DNA of 64,000 bases. It comes from Solimonas marina (GTDB lineage: Bacteria > Pseudomonadota > Gammaproteobacteria > Nevskiales > Nevskiaceae). The notes beneath the pieces were generated by a model that worked only from the letters and a program-made list of their open reading frames with translations, was not told the origin of the DNA and made no database searches. Every line of letters begins with the position of its first letter. Position 1 is the first letter of the stretch. The translations under genes were made by a program, and so were the position numbers. The stretch lies in contig NZ_JAAVXB010000004.1 in assembly GCF_012241385.1 (NCBI RefSeq), forward strand, positions 186,001 to 250,000, given 5' to 3'. Positions 18,400 to 29,612 of this stretch are shown piece by piece.

Positions 18400-18599
18400 A
18401 CTGGAGCCTCGGCATCGACTGGCACGAGCTGCTGCGCACGCTGGCGCTGGTCATGGTGATCGAAGGGTTGTTGCCGTTCGCGGCGCCGTCGCACTGGCGC
18501 CGCACGCTGTTCACGATTGCGCAATTCGAGAACCGCAGCATGCGGGTGCTGGGCCTGGCGAGCATCGTCGCCGGCCTGCTGCTGTTGCAGCTCGTCTAG
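18396..18599 (+). CDS. DUF2065 small membrane protein (YjeT-like)
   Basis: A 67-residue protein with two hydrophobic segments (LLRTLALVMVIEGLLPFAAP and VLGLASIVAGLLLLQLV), matching the DUF2065 family that usually follows hflC. It starts at a GTG overlapping the hflC stop. A role with HflKC/FtsH is suggested only by the conserved neighbourhood. Confidence 0.85.
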   Translation: MNWSLGIDWHELLRTLALVMVIEGLLPFAAPSHWRRTLFTIAQFENRSMRVLGLASIVAGLLLLQLV

Positions 18600-18633
18600 C
18601 GCAGCGTCAGATCAAGGAAAGTCTGCAAGTCAC

Positions 18634-19611
18634 ATGAAGAAGTGGATGTTGCCGGCCGGGGTCGAGGAGGCATTGCCGCCGGTGTCCTGGCAGCTCGAGG
18701 ACCTGCGCCGCAAGTTGCTCGATCAATATCGCAAACAGCGTTATGAACTCGTGCACCCGCCGCTCATCGAGCATCTGGACGCGTTGCTGACGGGTACCGC
18801 GCAGGATAGCGAGCAGCAGGTGTTCAAGCTGACCGACCCGGACAGCGGCCGCCTGCTCGGACTGCGTTCGGACATGACGCCGCAGGCCGCGCGCATCGCC
18901 GCGCGGCATTACCGCGACCGCGACATCGTGCGCCTGTGCTATCTCGGCACGGTGTTGCGCTCGCGTACCGGCAGCCTCGGCGAGCCGCGCTCGCCGCGTC
19001 AGGTCGGTTGCGAAATCTTTGGCGAGGCGGGTATCGCTGCCGACCTCGAAGTGCTGCGCTTGATGCTGAAAACGCTCAAGCTTGCGGGCCTGAAGAAGGT
19101 GCACCTCGATCTCGGTCACGTTGGCATCTATCGCGCGGTGATCGCCAAGCTCGGCCTGAGCGTCGAGGACGAGGCGGCACTGTTCGAGATCGTGCAGCGC
19201 AAATCGCATCCGGATCTGGCCGAGTTCGTCAGCGTGCGCAAGCTCAAGCCGCGTGTCGCCAAGGCGATCTCGCAGCTGCTCGATCTCAACGGCGGCGTCG
19301 ATGTGCTGGCGCGCGCCCGCGATGCATTCCCGAACGCCAGCGGCGAGATCGATGCGGCGCTGACCGCGCTGGAGAAGATCGTCGGCGAACTGCGCACGGA
19401 AATGCCGAAGCTGCCGATCCATCTGGATCTCGCCGAGCTGCGCGGCTATCGCTATCACACCGGCATGGTGTTCGCGGCCTTCGTGTCCGGCCATGGCCGC
19501 GAGATCGCCCGCGGCGGGCGCTACGATGGTGTCGGCGCAGAGTTCGGCGCGGCGCGACCGGCGACGGGCTTTTCGGCCGATCTCAACGAACTGTTGCGCC
19601 TCGGCGCCTGA
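18634..19611 (+). CDS. hisZ: ATP phosphoribosyltransferase regulatory subunit HisZ
   Basis: A 325-residue HisRS-like protein without an anticodon-binding domain. It partners short-form HisG in the first step of histidine synthesis. Visible are the class II-like motif LGLRSDMTPQAARIAARHY and the C-terminal YRYHTGMVFAAF followed by EIARGGRYDGVG. The ATG at 18634 has AAGGAAA upstream. Position between DUF2065 and purA matches Pseudomonas-type gene order. It could be confused with HisS, but the length and missing C-terminal domain argue for HisZ. Confidence 0.93.
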   Translation: MKKWMLPAGVEEALPPVSWQLEDLRRKLLDQYRKQRYELVHPPLIEHLDALLTGTAQDSEQQVFKLTDPDSGRLLGLRSDMTPQAARIAARHYRDRDIVRLCYLGTVLRSRTGSLGEPRSPRQVGCEIFGEAGIAADLEVLRLMLKTLKLAGLKKVHLDLGHVGIYRAVIAKLGLSVEDEAALFEIVQRKSHPDLAEFVSVRKLKPRVAKAISQLLDLNGGVDVLARARDAFPNASGEIDAALTALEKIVGELRTEMPKLPIHLDLAELRGYRYHTGMVFAAFVSGHGREIARGGRYDGVGAEFGAARPATGFSADLNELLRLGA

Positions 19612-19667
19612 TTGAAAATCTCGCGAGCGCCGATGACGGCGACGCTTTATCGGTAAGAGGACGTGTT

Positions 19668-21460
<1,793 letters not shown>

Positions 21461-21520
21461 CGTCGAGCAGCTTGTGGCGGGCGAAGGCCGCTTCCGGAGA
21501 CGGAGGCGGTCTTCGTCGTT

Positions 21521-22495
21521 TCAGGGCTGCCAGGGCAGGTGGTCGAGGTCGACGTTGCCGCCGGTGACGATGATGCCGACGCGTTGACCGGCCAGGCCGA
21601 GCCGCTCGCGGTGCTCGAGCAGCGCGGCGACCGGCACGGCACTGCTCGGTTCGATGACGATCTTGAGGATTTCCCAGACCAGGCGCATCGCCTGCACGAT
21701 GCCGGCTTCGCTGACGGTGACGAAGTCGTCGAGCAGTGCGCGCAGGATGGTGAAGTTGTGCGCGCCGAGCATCGTGCGCAGGCCGTCGGCGATCGTATTT
21801 GGCACGGCGTCGGTGACGCGCGCGCCACTGCGCCACGAGCGGAACGCATCGTCGGCCTGCGCCGGCTCGGTGGCGACGATGCGGATGTCGGGTTTGAGGT
21901 GGCGTGCGGCAATCGCGGTTCCCGCCATCAGGCCGCCGCCGCCGACCGGCGCCAAGATCGCATCGAGCTCGGGGGCGTCGTCCAGCAGTTCGAGCGCCGC
22001 CGTGCCCTGGCCGGCGATGATGCGCGGGTCGTCGTAGGGGTGAATGAGGGTCGCGCCGCTGTCGCGGACGATGGCGGCCGCGCCGGCTTCGCGCGCCGCC
22101 AGCGTCGGTGCACAGAACTGGATGTGGCCGCCGAGCCGGCGCACCGATTCGACCTTCGCGCGCGGCGCGTTGTCGGGCATGACGATATGCGCGGCAATGC
22201 CGCGATGGCGCGCGGCCAGGCAGAGTGCCGCGGCGTGATTACCTGACGAATGCGTAACGACCCCCCGCTGCGCCGCCTCGCTGGACAGCGAGAACACCGC
22301 GTTGTGCGCGCCGCGCGCCTTGAACGCGCCGATGCGCTGGAAGTTCTCGCACTTGAAGGCGGCACGCACGCCGAGCAGCGCGTCGAGCCGTTGTGAGTGC
22401 AGAACCGGCGTGCGGTGGACATACGGCTGAATGCGCGCAGCGGCGGCGAGCACATCGTCACCGCAGACCGGCAGACCATCGAAGGGCGCGGACAA
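21521..22495 (-). CDS. PLP-dependent threonine/serine dehydratase-like enzyme (or serine racemase)
   Basis: A 324-residue fold-type II PLP enzyme. The PLP lysine lies in IGAFKARGA (Lys59), the phosphate loop is VGGGGLMAG, SSGNHAAA matches the substrate loop and TGGNVDL is near the C-terminus. There is no ACT regulatory domain, so it is not the biosynthetic IlvA. Likely activities are catabolic threonine or serine deamination, or serine racemisation; sequence alone does not decide. It diverges from the TonB-dependent receptor at 22652 and is not part of the usual purA-rnr neighbourhood. Confidence 0.85.
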   Translation of the reverse strand: MSAPFDGLPVCGDDVLAAAARIQPYVHRTPVLHSQRLDALLGVRAAFKCENFQRIGAFKARGAHNAVFSLSSEAAQRGVVTHSSGNHAAALCLAARHRGIAAHIVMPDNAPRAKVESVRRLGGHIQFCAPTLAAREAGAAAIVRDSGATLIHPYDDPRIIAGQGTAALELLDDAPELDAILAPVGGGGLMAGTAIAARHLKPDIRIVATEPAQADDAFRSWRSGARVTDAVPNTIADGLRTMLGAHNFTILRALLDDFVTVSEAGIVQAMRLVWEILKIVIEPSSAVPVAALLEHRERLGLAGQRVGIIVTGGNVDLDHLPWQP

Positions 22496-22651
22496 GGCAG
22501 TCGTCCTCGGGGCAGGGGGCGGCAGTAGAGCGGCAGGCGGGCGCCGGCGTCAACGTCTCACCTCACCTGTACGGAGGAGGTTTGCCGGTGCGGCTGCCGC
22601 ACCATAGGCCGGGGACGTGTAAAGACGCCGTCAGTGCGTCGGGGGAGCGCG

Positions 22652-25174
22652 GTGAACGGACGCAAATGGCTGGGCGGCGGACTGTGCGCCGCGACGATGC
22701 TGCTCGGCAGCACCGTGGCACTGGGGCAGGGTAGCAGCGAGACGGAGACGGTGGACGCGATTACGTTGCCGGCCGATGCGCCAGCGCCACTGCCCGCCGC
22801 CGCGCCGTCGGCGCCAGCGCTTGCGGAGATCATTGTCACTGCGCAAAAGCGTGCGGAACCGATTCAGAGGACGCCGATCTCGATGATGGCCTTCGACGCC
22901 GCCGCGCTCGCACAGCGCGGCATCGACGGCGTCGACAAGTTGCAGGGGCAGGTGCCGGGGCTGACGGTCGAGCCGTTCCCGACCAGCAGCTCGGCGCTGC
23001 GCCTGTTCATTCGCGGCGTCGGCGTGTTCGATGCGCAGGTCACGCAGGACCCGGCGGTCGGGGTCTATCTCGACGGCGTCTATATCGCGCGTTCGACCGG
23101 CTTGGCGCTCGAGGTTGCCGACCTCGAGCGCGTCGAAGTGCTCAAGGGACCGCAAGGCACACTGTACGGCCGCAACACCACCGGTGGCGCGATCAACCTG
23201 ATTACCAAGAAGCCCGACCCGGGCGGCTTTTCGATCGTGACCGCCGGGACGGTCGGACAACGCGATCTGCTCAGCGCCAAGAGCACGATCAACGTGCCAC
23301 TGAGGTCCGATGCCGCCATCAAGTTCGGGGTGCTTGCCAAGCGGCAGGACGGCGATGTCGAGAATGACGGCCCCGGCGGCGACTTCGGCGATCGCGATGC
23401 GCTGGGCCTGCGCTTCGACGCACGCTGGACGCCGCAGGACTGGCTGTGGCTCGACTACGGCTTCGACAGTACATATGTGAAGCAGTACGCCCCGATGACG
23501 CAGGCGGTCCTGCCGCCGGATTCCGACAAGGGCGCGGCCAATCTGATCAAGGGCTATGCGCAGATCAACACGGTCTACGCGTCGCAGCGTCTCGATCATC
23601 TGGCGACCGGTGCGCCGCTGGAGCCGTCGCGAACCCGCATCGACGGGCATGCCCTGAGCTTGACGATGCCCTTCGGCGATGCGTTTCAACTCAAGTACAT
23701 CGGTGCTTATCGGACGCTCGATGATCGCTACTACAGCGACCTGGGCGGCGGCGCTGGCTCATTGGACTTTCGCCTCGATACCAATGCCTATGACGGGCCG
23801 GCTGCCACGGCCGCATATGGAGGGCCGACGCCGCTGGCGATTCCCGAGCTGCGTCAGCACCAGTGGTCGCACGAGTTGCAGATCAGCGGCGACTTGTTCG
23901 ACCGCCAGCTCGACTACATCGTCGGCGGCTTCGTGTTCAGCGAGCATGCGCGCGATGCCACGCCGTACAGCCACGAATCGAGCTCCGGCATCCTGCCGGC
24001 GCAGGCGGCCTTGCTCTATCAGCGGTTTCCGCAGTTGATCGATGCGGTGGCGACGCTGGCGCTGCCGCGTGTGGTCACCTTCAACCTGCGTGACTATCGG
24101 GCCGACAATCGCGCCGCTGCGGCATTCGGACAGCTGACGTGGACGCCGCCGTGGTTGGACGAGCGCCTGCACCTGACGCTCGGTTACCGCTACTCGCACG
24201 ATCGCCGCGAGGCGATCAAGACCTATCAGCAGGACAATTATCTGGAGGTGCAGGTCGCCGGCCTCGGCACCGCGCTACCGTTGAGCAGCGCCGAGGCCTT
24301 CGACCACGTGCGCGGCGAGCGCAGCTATTCCAACGGCTCGTACAGCGTCATCGGTGCCTATGATCTGCTGCCGGATGCACACCTGTACGCCAAATACGTC
24401 GAAGGCTATCGCAGCGGCGGCTTCAATCTGCGCGACCCACAGGTCTCCGGCGCGTCCGGGCCGGCATCCGATGGCACCGACTATGGCTACGGCTTCGAGG
24501 AAGGGTTTGCGCCCGAGTCTGCCGATTCGTCCGAGATCGGCATCAAAAGCGAGTGGTTCGGCCGGCGCCTGCGCCTGAATCTCGACGGGTTCTGGACGCG
24601 CTTTCGCGACATGCAAATCAATTTCCTGATTCCCGGCACGCTGGGTGACACCAAGGTCACCAACGCCGGCCGTGCGCGCATTCGCGGTATCGAGTTCGAG
24701 GGCATGCTGGCGGCGACCTCATGGCTGCAGCTGGCGCTGAACTACAGCTACCTCGATGCCAAGGTCCAGGAGGTGCGCGATGCGTCGGGCAACAACGTCG
24801 CCGACCAGTACCCATTTCCGTCGGCGCCGCGTCATTCCGGCACCGCCTCGGCCGACTACGTGTTCTACACCGCACCCTGGGGGCAACTGCGCGGCTCGAC
24901 CGACTATCACTACACTGCGCGTCGCGATGGCGGCGGTATTCCCGGGCGCTCCGATCTGACGTATCTGCCGTCGTACGGCGTGCTCAATAGCCGCCTCGCG
25001 GCCGGCGACCTTGCGCTGGGGCGCGGGCGCTTGGACCTGGCGGTCTATGTGCGCAATCTGCTTGGCAAGGACTACATCACCGAGGCCGTTGCGCAATTGC
25101 CGCAGACCGATCGCGGGGTCCTGTGGGGTGAGCCGCGGACCTGGGGCGTCGAACTCAGTTACGCCTGGGATTGA
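22652..25174 (+). CDS. TonB-dependent outer-membrane receptor, ligand unknown
   Basis: An 840-residue receptor. A signal peptide (GGGLCAATMLLGSTVALGQG) precedes a plug domain containing EIIVTAQKRAEPIQRTPIS, IRGVGVFD, VGVYLDGVYIARSTG and VEVLKGPQGTLYGRNTTGGA, then a 22-strand barrel. The plug style is that of the large iron-complex/FyuA-like group common in sphingomonads and Nevskiales. The GTG start at 22652 has GGGGGAG upstream. The end ELSYAWD fits the last beta strand. No TonB box or ligand clue is strong enough to name a substrate. Confidence 0.92.
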   Translation: MNGRKWLGGGLCAATMLLGSTVALGQGSSETETVDAITLPADAPAPLPAAAPSAPALAEIIVTAQKRAEPIQRTPISMMAFDAAALAQRGIDGVDKLQGQVPGLTVEPFPTSSSALRLFIRGVGVFDAQVTQDPAVGVYLDGVYIARSTGLALEVADLERVEVLKGPQGTLYGRNTTGGAINLITKKPDPGGFSIVTAGTVGQRDLLSAKSTINVPLRSDAAIKFGVLAKRQDGDVENDGPGGDFGDRDALGLRFDARWTPQDWLWLDYGFDSTYVKQYAPMTQAVLPPDSDKGAANLIKGYAQINTVYASQRLDHLATGAPLEPSRTRIDGHALSLTMPFGDAFQLKYIGAYRTLDDRYYSDLGGGAGSLDFRLDTNAYDGPAATAAYGGPTPLAIPELRQHQWSHELQISGDLFDRQLDYIVGGFVFSEHARDATPYSHESSSGILPAQAALLYQRFPQLIDAVATLALPRVVTFNLRDYRADNRAAAAFGQLTWTPPWLDERLHLTLGYRYSHDRREAIKTYQQDNYLEVQVAGLGTALPLSSAEAFDHVRGERSYSNGSYSVIGAYDLLPDAHLYAKYVEGYRSGGFNLRDPQVSGASGPASDGTDYGYGFEEGFAPESADSSEIGIKSEWFGRRLRLNLDGFWTRFRDMQINFLIPGTLGDTKVTNAGRARIRGIEFEGMLAATSWLQLALNYSYLDAKVQEVRDASGNNVADQYPFPSAPRHSGTASADYVFYTAPWGQLRGSTDYHYTARRDGGGIPGRSDLTYLPSYGVLNSRLAAGDLALGRGRLDLAVYVRNLLGKDYITEAVAQLPQTDRGVLWGEPRTWGVELSYAWD

Positions 25175-25197
25175 GCTGGCCGGACGTCGGAAAACAA

Positions 25198-25223
25198 AAA
25201 GCCCCGCATGAAGCGGGGCTTTC
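25198..25223 (-). terminator. Hairpin terminator between the receptor gene and tRNA-Leu
   Basis: GCCCCGC pairs with GCGGGGC around an ATGAA loop. Read on the minus strand the stem is followed by TTTTTGTTTT, a strong tail that would end the tRNA transcript. On the plus strand the tail is only TTTC, so it serves the receptor gene less well. Confidence 0.8.
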
Positions 25224-25256
25224 AATTCGTGTTCGCTACAGCGAACCCGTATCATT

Positions 25257-25341
25257 TGGTGCCGAGAAGAGGACTCGAACCTCCACGGTGTTACCCGCCA
25301 GTACCTGAAACTGGTGCGTCTACCAATTCCGCCATCTCGGC
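25257..25341 (-). tRNA. tRNA-Leu (anticodon CAG)
   Basis: On the minus strand the 85-base gene starts GCCGAGATGGCGGAATTGG and ends CTCTTCTCGGCACCA with an encoded CCA. The acceptor arms GCCGAGA and TCTCGGC pair, the D-loop has the leucine-type GGAATTGGTAGACGC, the anticodon loop is TTCAGGT (CAG), there is a long variable arm, and the T-loop is GGTTCGAGTCC. It would read CTG, the leucine codon favoured at this GC content. Confidence 0.96.
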
Positions 25342-25416
25342 TTTGTCACCGACTCAAGTAAAACTTGCGGTCGGCTTCAAGGGCGCGCATTGTGGCGACG
25401 CCAACTACCTTTGTCA

Positions 25417-27816
25417 ATGAAAAAAACGAAGTCTAAAAACAATACCCGCAGCGGCCGCCGCGCCGAATCCCCCGACGCCGACTGGATGTCCAAGGACGCC
25501 GAGTTCGCGCAGGAGCAAACGCGCTACGCCGATCCCATTCCCAGCCGTAATCTGATTCTCGATACCCTGGCCGACCACGAAGGCCCGCTGACGCTCGACG
25601 AGCTGATCGGCGCCTTTGGGCTTGGCAAGCTGTCACAGCAGGAAGCCCTGTCCAAGCGCCTGGTGGCGATGGTTCGCGACGGCCAGCTGATGCAAAACCG
25701 TCGCGGGGCCTACGGCCCGGTCACGGAAATGAACTTGATTGCCGGGTCGGTGCAAGCGCACCGCGACGGCTTCGGCTTCCTGATTCCCGATGCAGGTGGC
25801 AAGGACGTGTTCCTGTCGCCGCGCCAGATGCGTTCGTTGATGAACGGCGACCGGGTGCTGGTGCGCGTGGTCGGTACCGACTACAAGGGCCGGCCGGAAG
25901 GCGTGGTCGCCGAGGTCATCGAGCGCGTCAGCCGCAGCGTGGTCGGCCGCCTGCACACCGAGCGCGGCGTTTCCTACGTGATCCCGGACAATCCGCGCGT
26001 GCAGCAGGATCTGCTGATTCCGGCCGACGACCTGGCCGGTGCACGGCACGGACAGATGGTGGTCGCCGAGATCGTGCAGCCGCCGGGGCATCGGACACTG
26101 CCGGTCGGGCGCATTACCGAAATCCTCGGCGAGCATCTGGCGCCGGGTATGGAGATCGAAGCGTCGATACGCGCACACAGCCTGCCCAATGAATGGCCGG
26201 ACGCCGTCGTGCGCGAGGCCGCGCAGATTCCGGATACCGTCCTGCCGGAGCAGTACGCGGGCCGTGAGGATTTGCGCAAGCTGCCGCTGGTGACGATCGA
26301 CGGCGCCGACGCGCGCGATTTCGACGATGCCGTCCACGCCAAGCGCGAGCGCAAGGGTTGGACCTTGTGGGTCGCGATTGCCGACGTTTCGGCCTACGTC
26401 AAACCGGAGGCGCCGCTCGACAAGGAAGCCTTCCGTCGCGGCAACTCGGTTTATTTCCCGCAGCGCGTCATTCCGATGCTGCCGGAGAAGCTGTCGAACG
26501 GCTTGTGCTCGCTGAACCCCGACGTCGAGCGCTTGTGCATGGTCTGCGAAATGCGCGTGATGCCGGACGGCGAGGTCGCCAAGTCGCGCTTCTACGAAGC
26601 GGTGATGCGCAGCCACGCGCGGCTGATCTATGAAGACGTCGCCGAAATGTTGGAACAGCCGGACGGCGAGAAGGCGCAGGCGCGTGCGGCGGTGCTGCCG
26701 CATCTGAAAACGCTCAGCGATGTGTTCGACGCGCTGTTCGCGGCGCGCGGCCGCCGCGGCGCGATCGATTTCGAGTCGACCGAAACCAAGATCGTGTTCT
26801 CCGACGAGCGCAAGATCGACCGGATCGTGCCGGTCAAGCGCAACCGCGCGCACCGCATGATCGAAGAGTGCATGGTCGCTGCCAACGTCGAGGCCGCCAA
26901 GTTCGTCGAGAAGGCCAAGGTGCCGACGCTGTACCGCGTCCACGAAAATCCGGACGCGATGAAGGTGGCGAGCTTGCGAGAGTTTTTGGCGCTCAAGGGC
27001 CTCAGCCTCGGCGGCGGCGACAAGCCGCAGGCCGGCGACTTTGCGCTGGTGCTGGAGCAGGCGCGGACGCGGCCGGACATCACGCTGATCCAGACCGTGT
27101 TGCTGCGTACGCTGATGCAGGCCCGCTACAGTCCGGTCAATGTCGGCCACTTCGGTCTGGCGCTGACGCATTACGCACACTTCACGTCGCCGATCCGTCG
27201 CTATCCCGATTTGTTGCTGCATCGCGCGATCAAGCATGCGTCGACCAAGCGCGGCCTGCTGCGCCGCCGGCCCAAGGACTTCCTCTATACGCAGGAACAG
27301 ATGGAAGGCTTCGGTACGCATTGCTCGATGACCGAACGCCGCGCCGACGAGGCGACGCGCGAGGTCACGACCTGGCTCAAGTGCGAATACATCAGCCATC
27401 GCGTCGGTGAGGAGTTTGATGGGGTGGTCGCCAGCGTCGCGCCGTTCGGGCTGTTCGTCGAGCTGTCCGGGCTTTACGTCGACGGTCTGGTCCACGTTTC
27501 GACGCTGAAGAACGACTACTACGAGTTCGACGACCGCTCGCATCGCCTCAACGGTAGTCGTAGCGGCATGAGCTACGGTCTCGGCGATCGGCTGCGGGTC
27601 AAGCTGGTGCGCGTCAATCTCGATGAGCGCAAGATCGATCTGGAATTGCTGCAGCAGTTGTCGCGCGGCGCGCAGGCGCGCGGCGGTGCCGATGGCGCGG
27701 CCAAGAAGCGCACGGCTCGCGGCAAGGGACGTTCAGATGGAATTCAGCGCGCGCCCAGACAATCGGCCGAAAAGGACGCCCCGCGTTCCGCACGAAAGCC
27801 CAGGAAGCGCAAATGA
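25417..27816 (+). CDS. rnr: Ribonuclease R
   Basis: A 799-residue processive 3'-5' exoribonuclease that degrades structured RNA. After a Lys-rich start come a winged helix, two cold-shock OB domains, the RNB catalytic domain (DGADARDFDDAV with the metal-binding aspartates) and an S1 domain (FDGVVASVAPFGLFVEL). The tail is Lys/Arg-rich. The ATG at 25417 opens MKKTKSKNN; an upstream ATG at 25390 overlaps tRNA flank and is unlikely. rlmB follows after one inserted gene. Confidence 0.96.
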   Translation: MKKTKSKNNTRSGRRAESPDADWMSKDAEFAQEQTRYADPIPSRNLILDTLADHEGPLTLDELIGAFGLGKLSQQEALSKRLVAMVRDGQLMQNRRGAYGPVTEMNLIAGSVQAHRDGFGFLIPDAGGKDVFLSPRQMRSLMNGDRVLVRVVGTDYKGRPEGVVAEVIERVSRSVVGRLHTERGVSYVIPDNPRVQQDLLIPADDLAGARHGQMVVAEIVQPPGHRTLPVGRITEILGEHLAPGMEIEASIRAHSLPNEWPDAVVREAAQIPDTVLPEQYAGREDLRKLPLVTIDGADARDFDDAVHAKRERKGWTLWVAIADVSAYVKPEAPLDKEAFRRGNSVYFPQRVIPMLPEKLSNGLCSLNPDVERLCMVCEMRVMPDGEVAKSRFYEAVMRSHARLIYEDVAEMLEQPDGEKAQARAAVLPHLKTLSDVFDALFAARGRRGAIDFESTETKIVFSDERKIDRIVPVKRNRAHRMIEECMVAANVEAAKFVEKAKVPTLYRVHENPDAMKVASLREFLALKGLSLGGGDKPQAGDFALVLEQARTRPDITLIQTVLLRTLMQARYSPVNVGHFGLALTHYAHFTSPIRRYPDLLLHRAIKHASTKRGLLRRRPKDFLYTQEQMEGFGTHCSMTERRADEATREVTTWLKCEYISHRVGEEFDGVVASVAPFGLFVELSGLYVDGLVHVSTLKNDYYEFDDRSHRLNGSRSGMSYGLGDRLRVKLVRVNLDERKIDLELLQQLSRGAQARGGADGAAKKRTARGKGRSDGIQRAPRQSAEKDAPRSARKPRKRK

Positions 27817-28508
27817 AATACGCCCGAATCGCCATTGTCGCGGTCACCATCGCCACGCTGTCGGCGTGCGCCACCGATGATCCCAATCGTCGTGCCAAGA
27901 CTGGCGCGGTCATTGGCGGCATTGCTGGCGCCGTGCTCGGCAACAACGTCAGTCATGCGACGGGCGCGCCGTATGTCGGGGCGGCGCTAGGCGCGTTGGC
28001 CGGCGGTGCGGTTGGCCATTACATGGACAACCAGAAGGCCGAACTGAATCGTCAGCTCGCCGAGGAGCAGCGCAACAAGGAACTGCAGGTCACGCAGCTG
28101 TCGGATGGCTCGTTGAAGGTCGGTATCGCCAGCGACGTCAGCTTCGATCTGAACAGTGCGCAGCTCAAGCCGCAGGCGCTCGATACCTACGGCAAGATCG
28201 CCGCGATCCTGAAGAATTACGACAAGACTGTCATCCACGTCGTCGGCCATACCGATACGACCGGCAGCGATGAATACAACATGCGACTGTCGGAATCGCG
28301 GGCCAATGCGGTCGCCACCTACCTCGAGGGGCAGGGCGTGCCGAGCCAGCGGGTCCGCACCGAAGGCCGTGGTGAGCGCGAGCTGCTGGTGAAGACGCCG
28401 GACAACACGCCGGAAGCACGGAACCGCCGCGTCGACATCGTCATCAAGCCGATCGTGCAGGGCAACGAACAGGCTGCCTGGGCGCCGCCGCCTTATCTCG
28501 GCAGCTGA
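27813..28508 (+). CDS. OmpA-family lipoprotein with glycine zipper (YiaD-like)
   Basis: A 231-residue outer-membrane lipoprotein. A signal peptide ends at the lipobox LSAC (Cys19), followed by a glycine-zipper region (GAVIGGIAGAVLG, ALGALAGGAVG) and a C-terminal OmpA peptidoglycan-binding domain with VGHTDTTGSDEYNMRLSESRA and RVDIVI. It overlaps rnr by 4 bases, so it is co-translated, an unusual placement between rnr and rlmB. It ends at the terminator at 28524. A structural envelope role is inferred from the family. Confidence 0.9.
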   Translation: MKYARIAIVAVTIATLSACATDDPNRRAKTGAVIGGIAGAVLGNNVSHATGAPYVGAALGALAGGAVGHYMDNQKAELNRQLAEEQRNKELQVTQLSDGSLKVGIASDVSFDLNSAQLKPQALDTYGKIAAILKNYDKTVIHVVGHTDTTGSDEYNMRLSESRANAVATYLEGQGVPSQRVRTEGRGERELLVKTPDNTPEARNRRVDIVIKPIVQGNEQAAWAPPPYLGS

Positions 28509-28523
28509 TCGCACCTCGCCGAA

Positions 28524-28557
28524 GCGAAAAAGCCCCGCAGCTGCGGGGCTTTTTCGT
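28524..28557 (+). terminator. Rho-independent terminator after the OmpA-like gene
   Basis: GCCCCGCAGCTGCGGGGC is a perfect palindrome, preceded by AAAA and followed by TTTTT, so it should work in both directions. Confidence 0.9.
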
Positions 28558-28619
28558 TCATGCCGGCCCGCGATTCTGGGACAATACCTGCTGATCACAA
28601 ACAAGGACGCGAGACGCTC

Positions 28620-29375
28620 GTGGCGAAATCGACACTGATCGGCGGTTTTCATGCGGTAACGGCAGCGCTGGAAGATGCGCACGACAAGCCGTTCGAGATT
28701 CTGCTGGCGGCGACCCGCAACGACGAACGCTCCAAGCGCGTGCAGGCCTTGGCGCGTCAACACGGCGTGCGGCTGCGCACCGTGCCGCGCGACGAGCTGG
28801 ACCTCAAGGCGCCGGAGCTGCGCCATCAGGGCGTGCTCGCCTATGTGCCGGAAAAGGCCTTCGATGCCGAAGATGCGCTCTACCAGCCGGCCGAGCCGGG
28901 CCGCTGGTTTCTGGCGCTCGATGGCGTACAGGATCCGCACAATCTCGGCGCCTGCCTGCGTACCGCCGAAGCGGTCGGCGTTGCGGCGGTCATCATTCCC
29001 AAGGACCGGGCCGCCAGCCTCACTGCCGCCGCGCGTGCCGCCGCTGCCGGCAGCGCCGAGCGCGTGCCGCTGATCGCGGTGACCAATCTGACGCGCACGT
29101 TGGAGCGGCTCAAGGAACTGGGCTACTGGACGACCGGCCTGGCCGGCGAGGCCACCGACACGCTTTACGATGTCGACTTCACCGGACCGACCGTGCTGGT
29201 GATGGGCGCCGAGGGCGAGGGGCTGCGGCGCCTGACGCGCGAAACCTGCGACCGTCTCGTGAAAATCCCGATGCAGGGCAAGACCGAAAGTCTCAATGTC
29301 TCGGTGGCCACCGCCGTCTGCCTCTACGAGGCCTACCGCCAGCGCCGCCCGGCGCCGCGAAAGCAAAAGCGCTAG
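28620..29375 (+). CDS. rlmB: 23S rRNA (guanosine-2'-O-)-methyltransferase RlmB
   Basis: A 251-residue SPOUT enzyme that methylates the ribose of G2251 in 23S rRNA. The N-terminal substrate-binding domain starts at LIGGFHAVTAAL. The trefoil-knot domain has LDGVQDPHNLGACLRTAEAVG, VMGAEGEGLRRLT and GKTESLNVSVATAV. The GTG start fits the family N-terminus; an upstream in-frame ATG at 28560 falls within terminator sequence. A possible promoter, TTCATG-N17-GACAAT, lies at 28556-28584. Confidence 0.95.
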   Translation: MAKSTLIGGFHAVTAALEDAHDKPFEILLAATRNDERSKRVQALARQHGVRLRTVPRDELDLKAPELRHQGVLAYVPEKAFDAEDALYQPAEPGRWFLALDGVQDPHNLGACLRTAEAVGVAAVIIPKDRAASLTAAARAAAAGSAERVPLIAVTNLTRTLERLKELGYWTTGLAGEATDTLYDVDFTGPTVLVMGAEGEGLRRLTRETCDRLVKIPMQGKTESLNVSVATAVCLYEAYRQRRPAPRKQKR

Positions 29376-29470
29376 AAGCCGAAACCGCAGATTACGCAGA
29401 TTAAAAGCGATGAAGGCGCGCAGGTATGATCTGCGTCATCTGCGAAATCTGCGGTTTTAAACGCTTTTTC
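29371..29470 (+). repeat. Short inverted-terminal repeat element (AACCGCAGATT family)
   Basis: AACCGCAGATTACGCAGATT at 29384 is matched in inverted orientation by AATCTGCGGTTTT near 29446-29458, with a further CGCAGAT copy inside. On the minus strand it reads AACCGCAGATTTCGCAGATG, matching the serS-mutL element AACCACAGATTTCACAGATG apart from G/A changes. The similarity extends outwards over the AAAAGCGTT flank. It lies just upstream of the rpsF promoter. Confidence 0.6.
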
Positions 29471-29471
29471 G

Positions 29472-29500
29472 TTGCTTCGGGGCCCGGACTGCCATAGAAT
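29472..29500 (+). promoter_or_regulatory. Sigma-70 promoter for the rpsF operon
   Basis: TTGCTT and TAGAAT are separated by 17 bases. Transcription would start near 29507 and leave a leader of about 105 bases before rpsF. Confidence 0.6.
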
Positions 29501-29612
29501 GCGCGCCCTCGTGCCGCTTGCGGTGCGGGATTCACTTGCTCCACCGGTCGGTCACCGTCGTGATCGGGTGGGGAGCCGCAGATAGAAATATCCGCGTCCA
29601 CAAGGAGTTACG

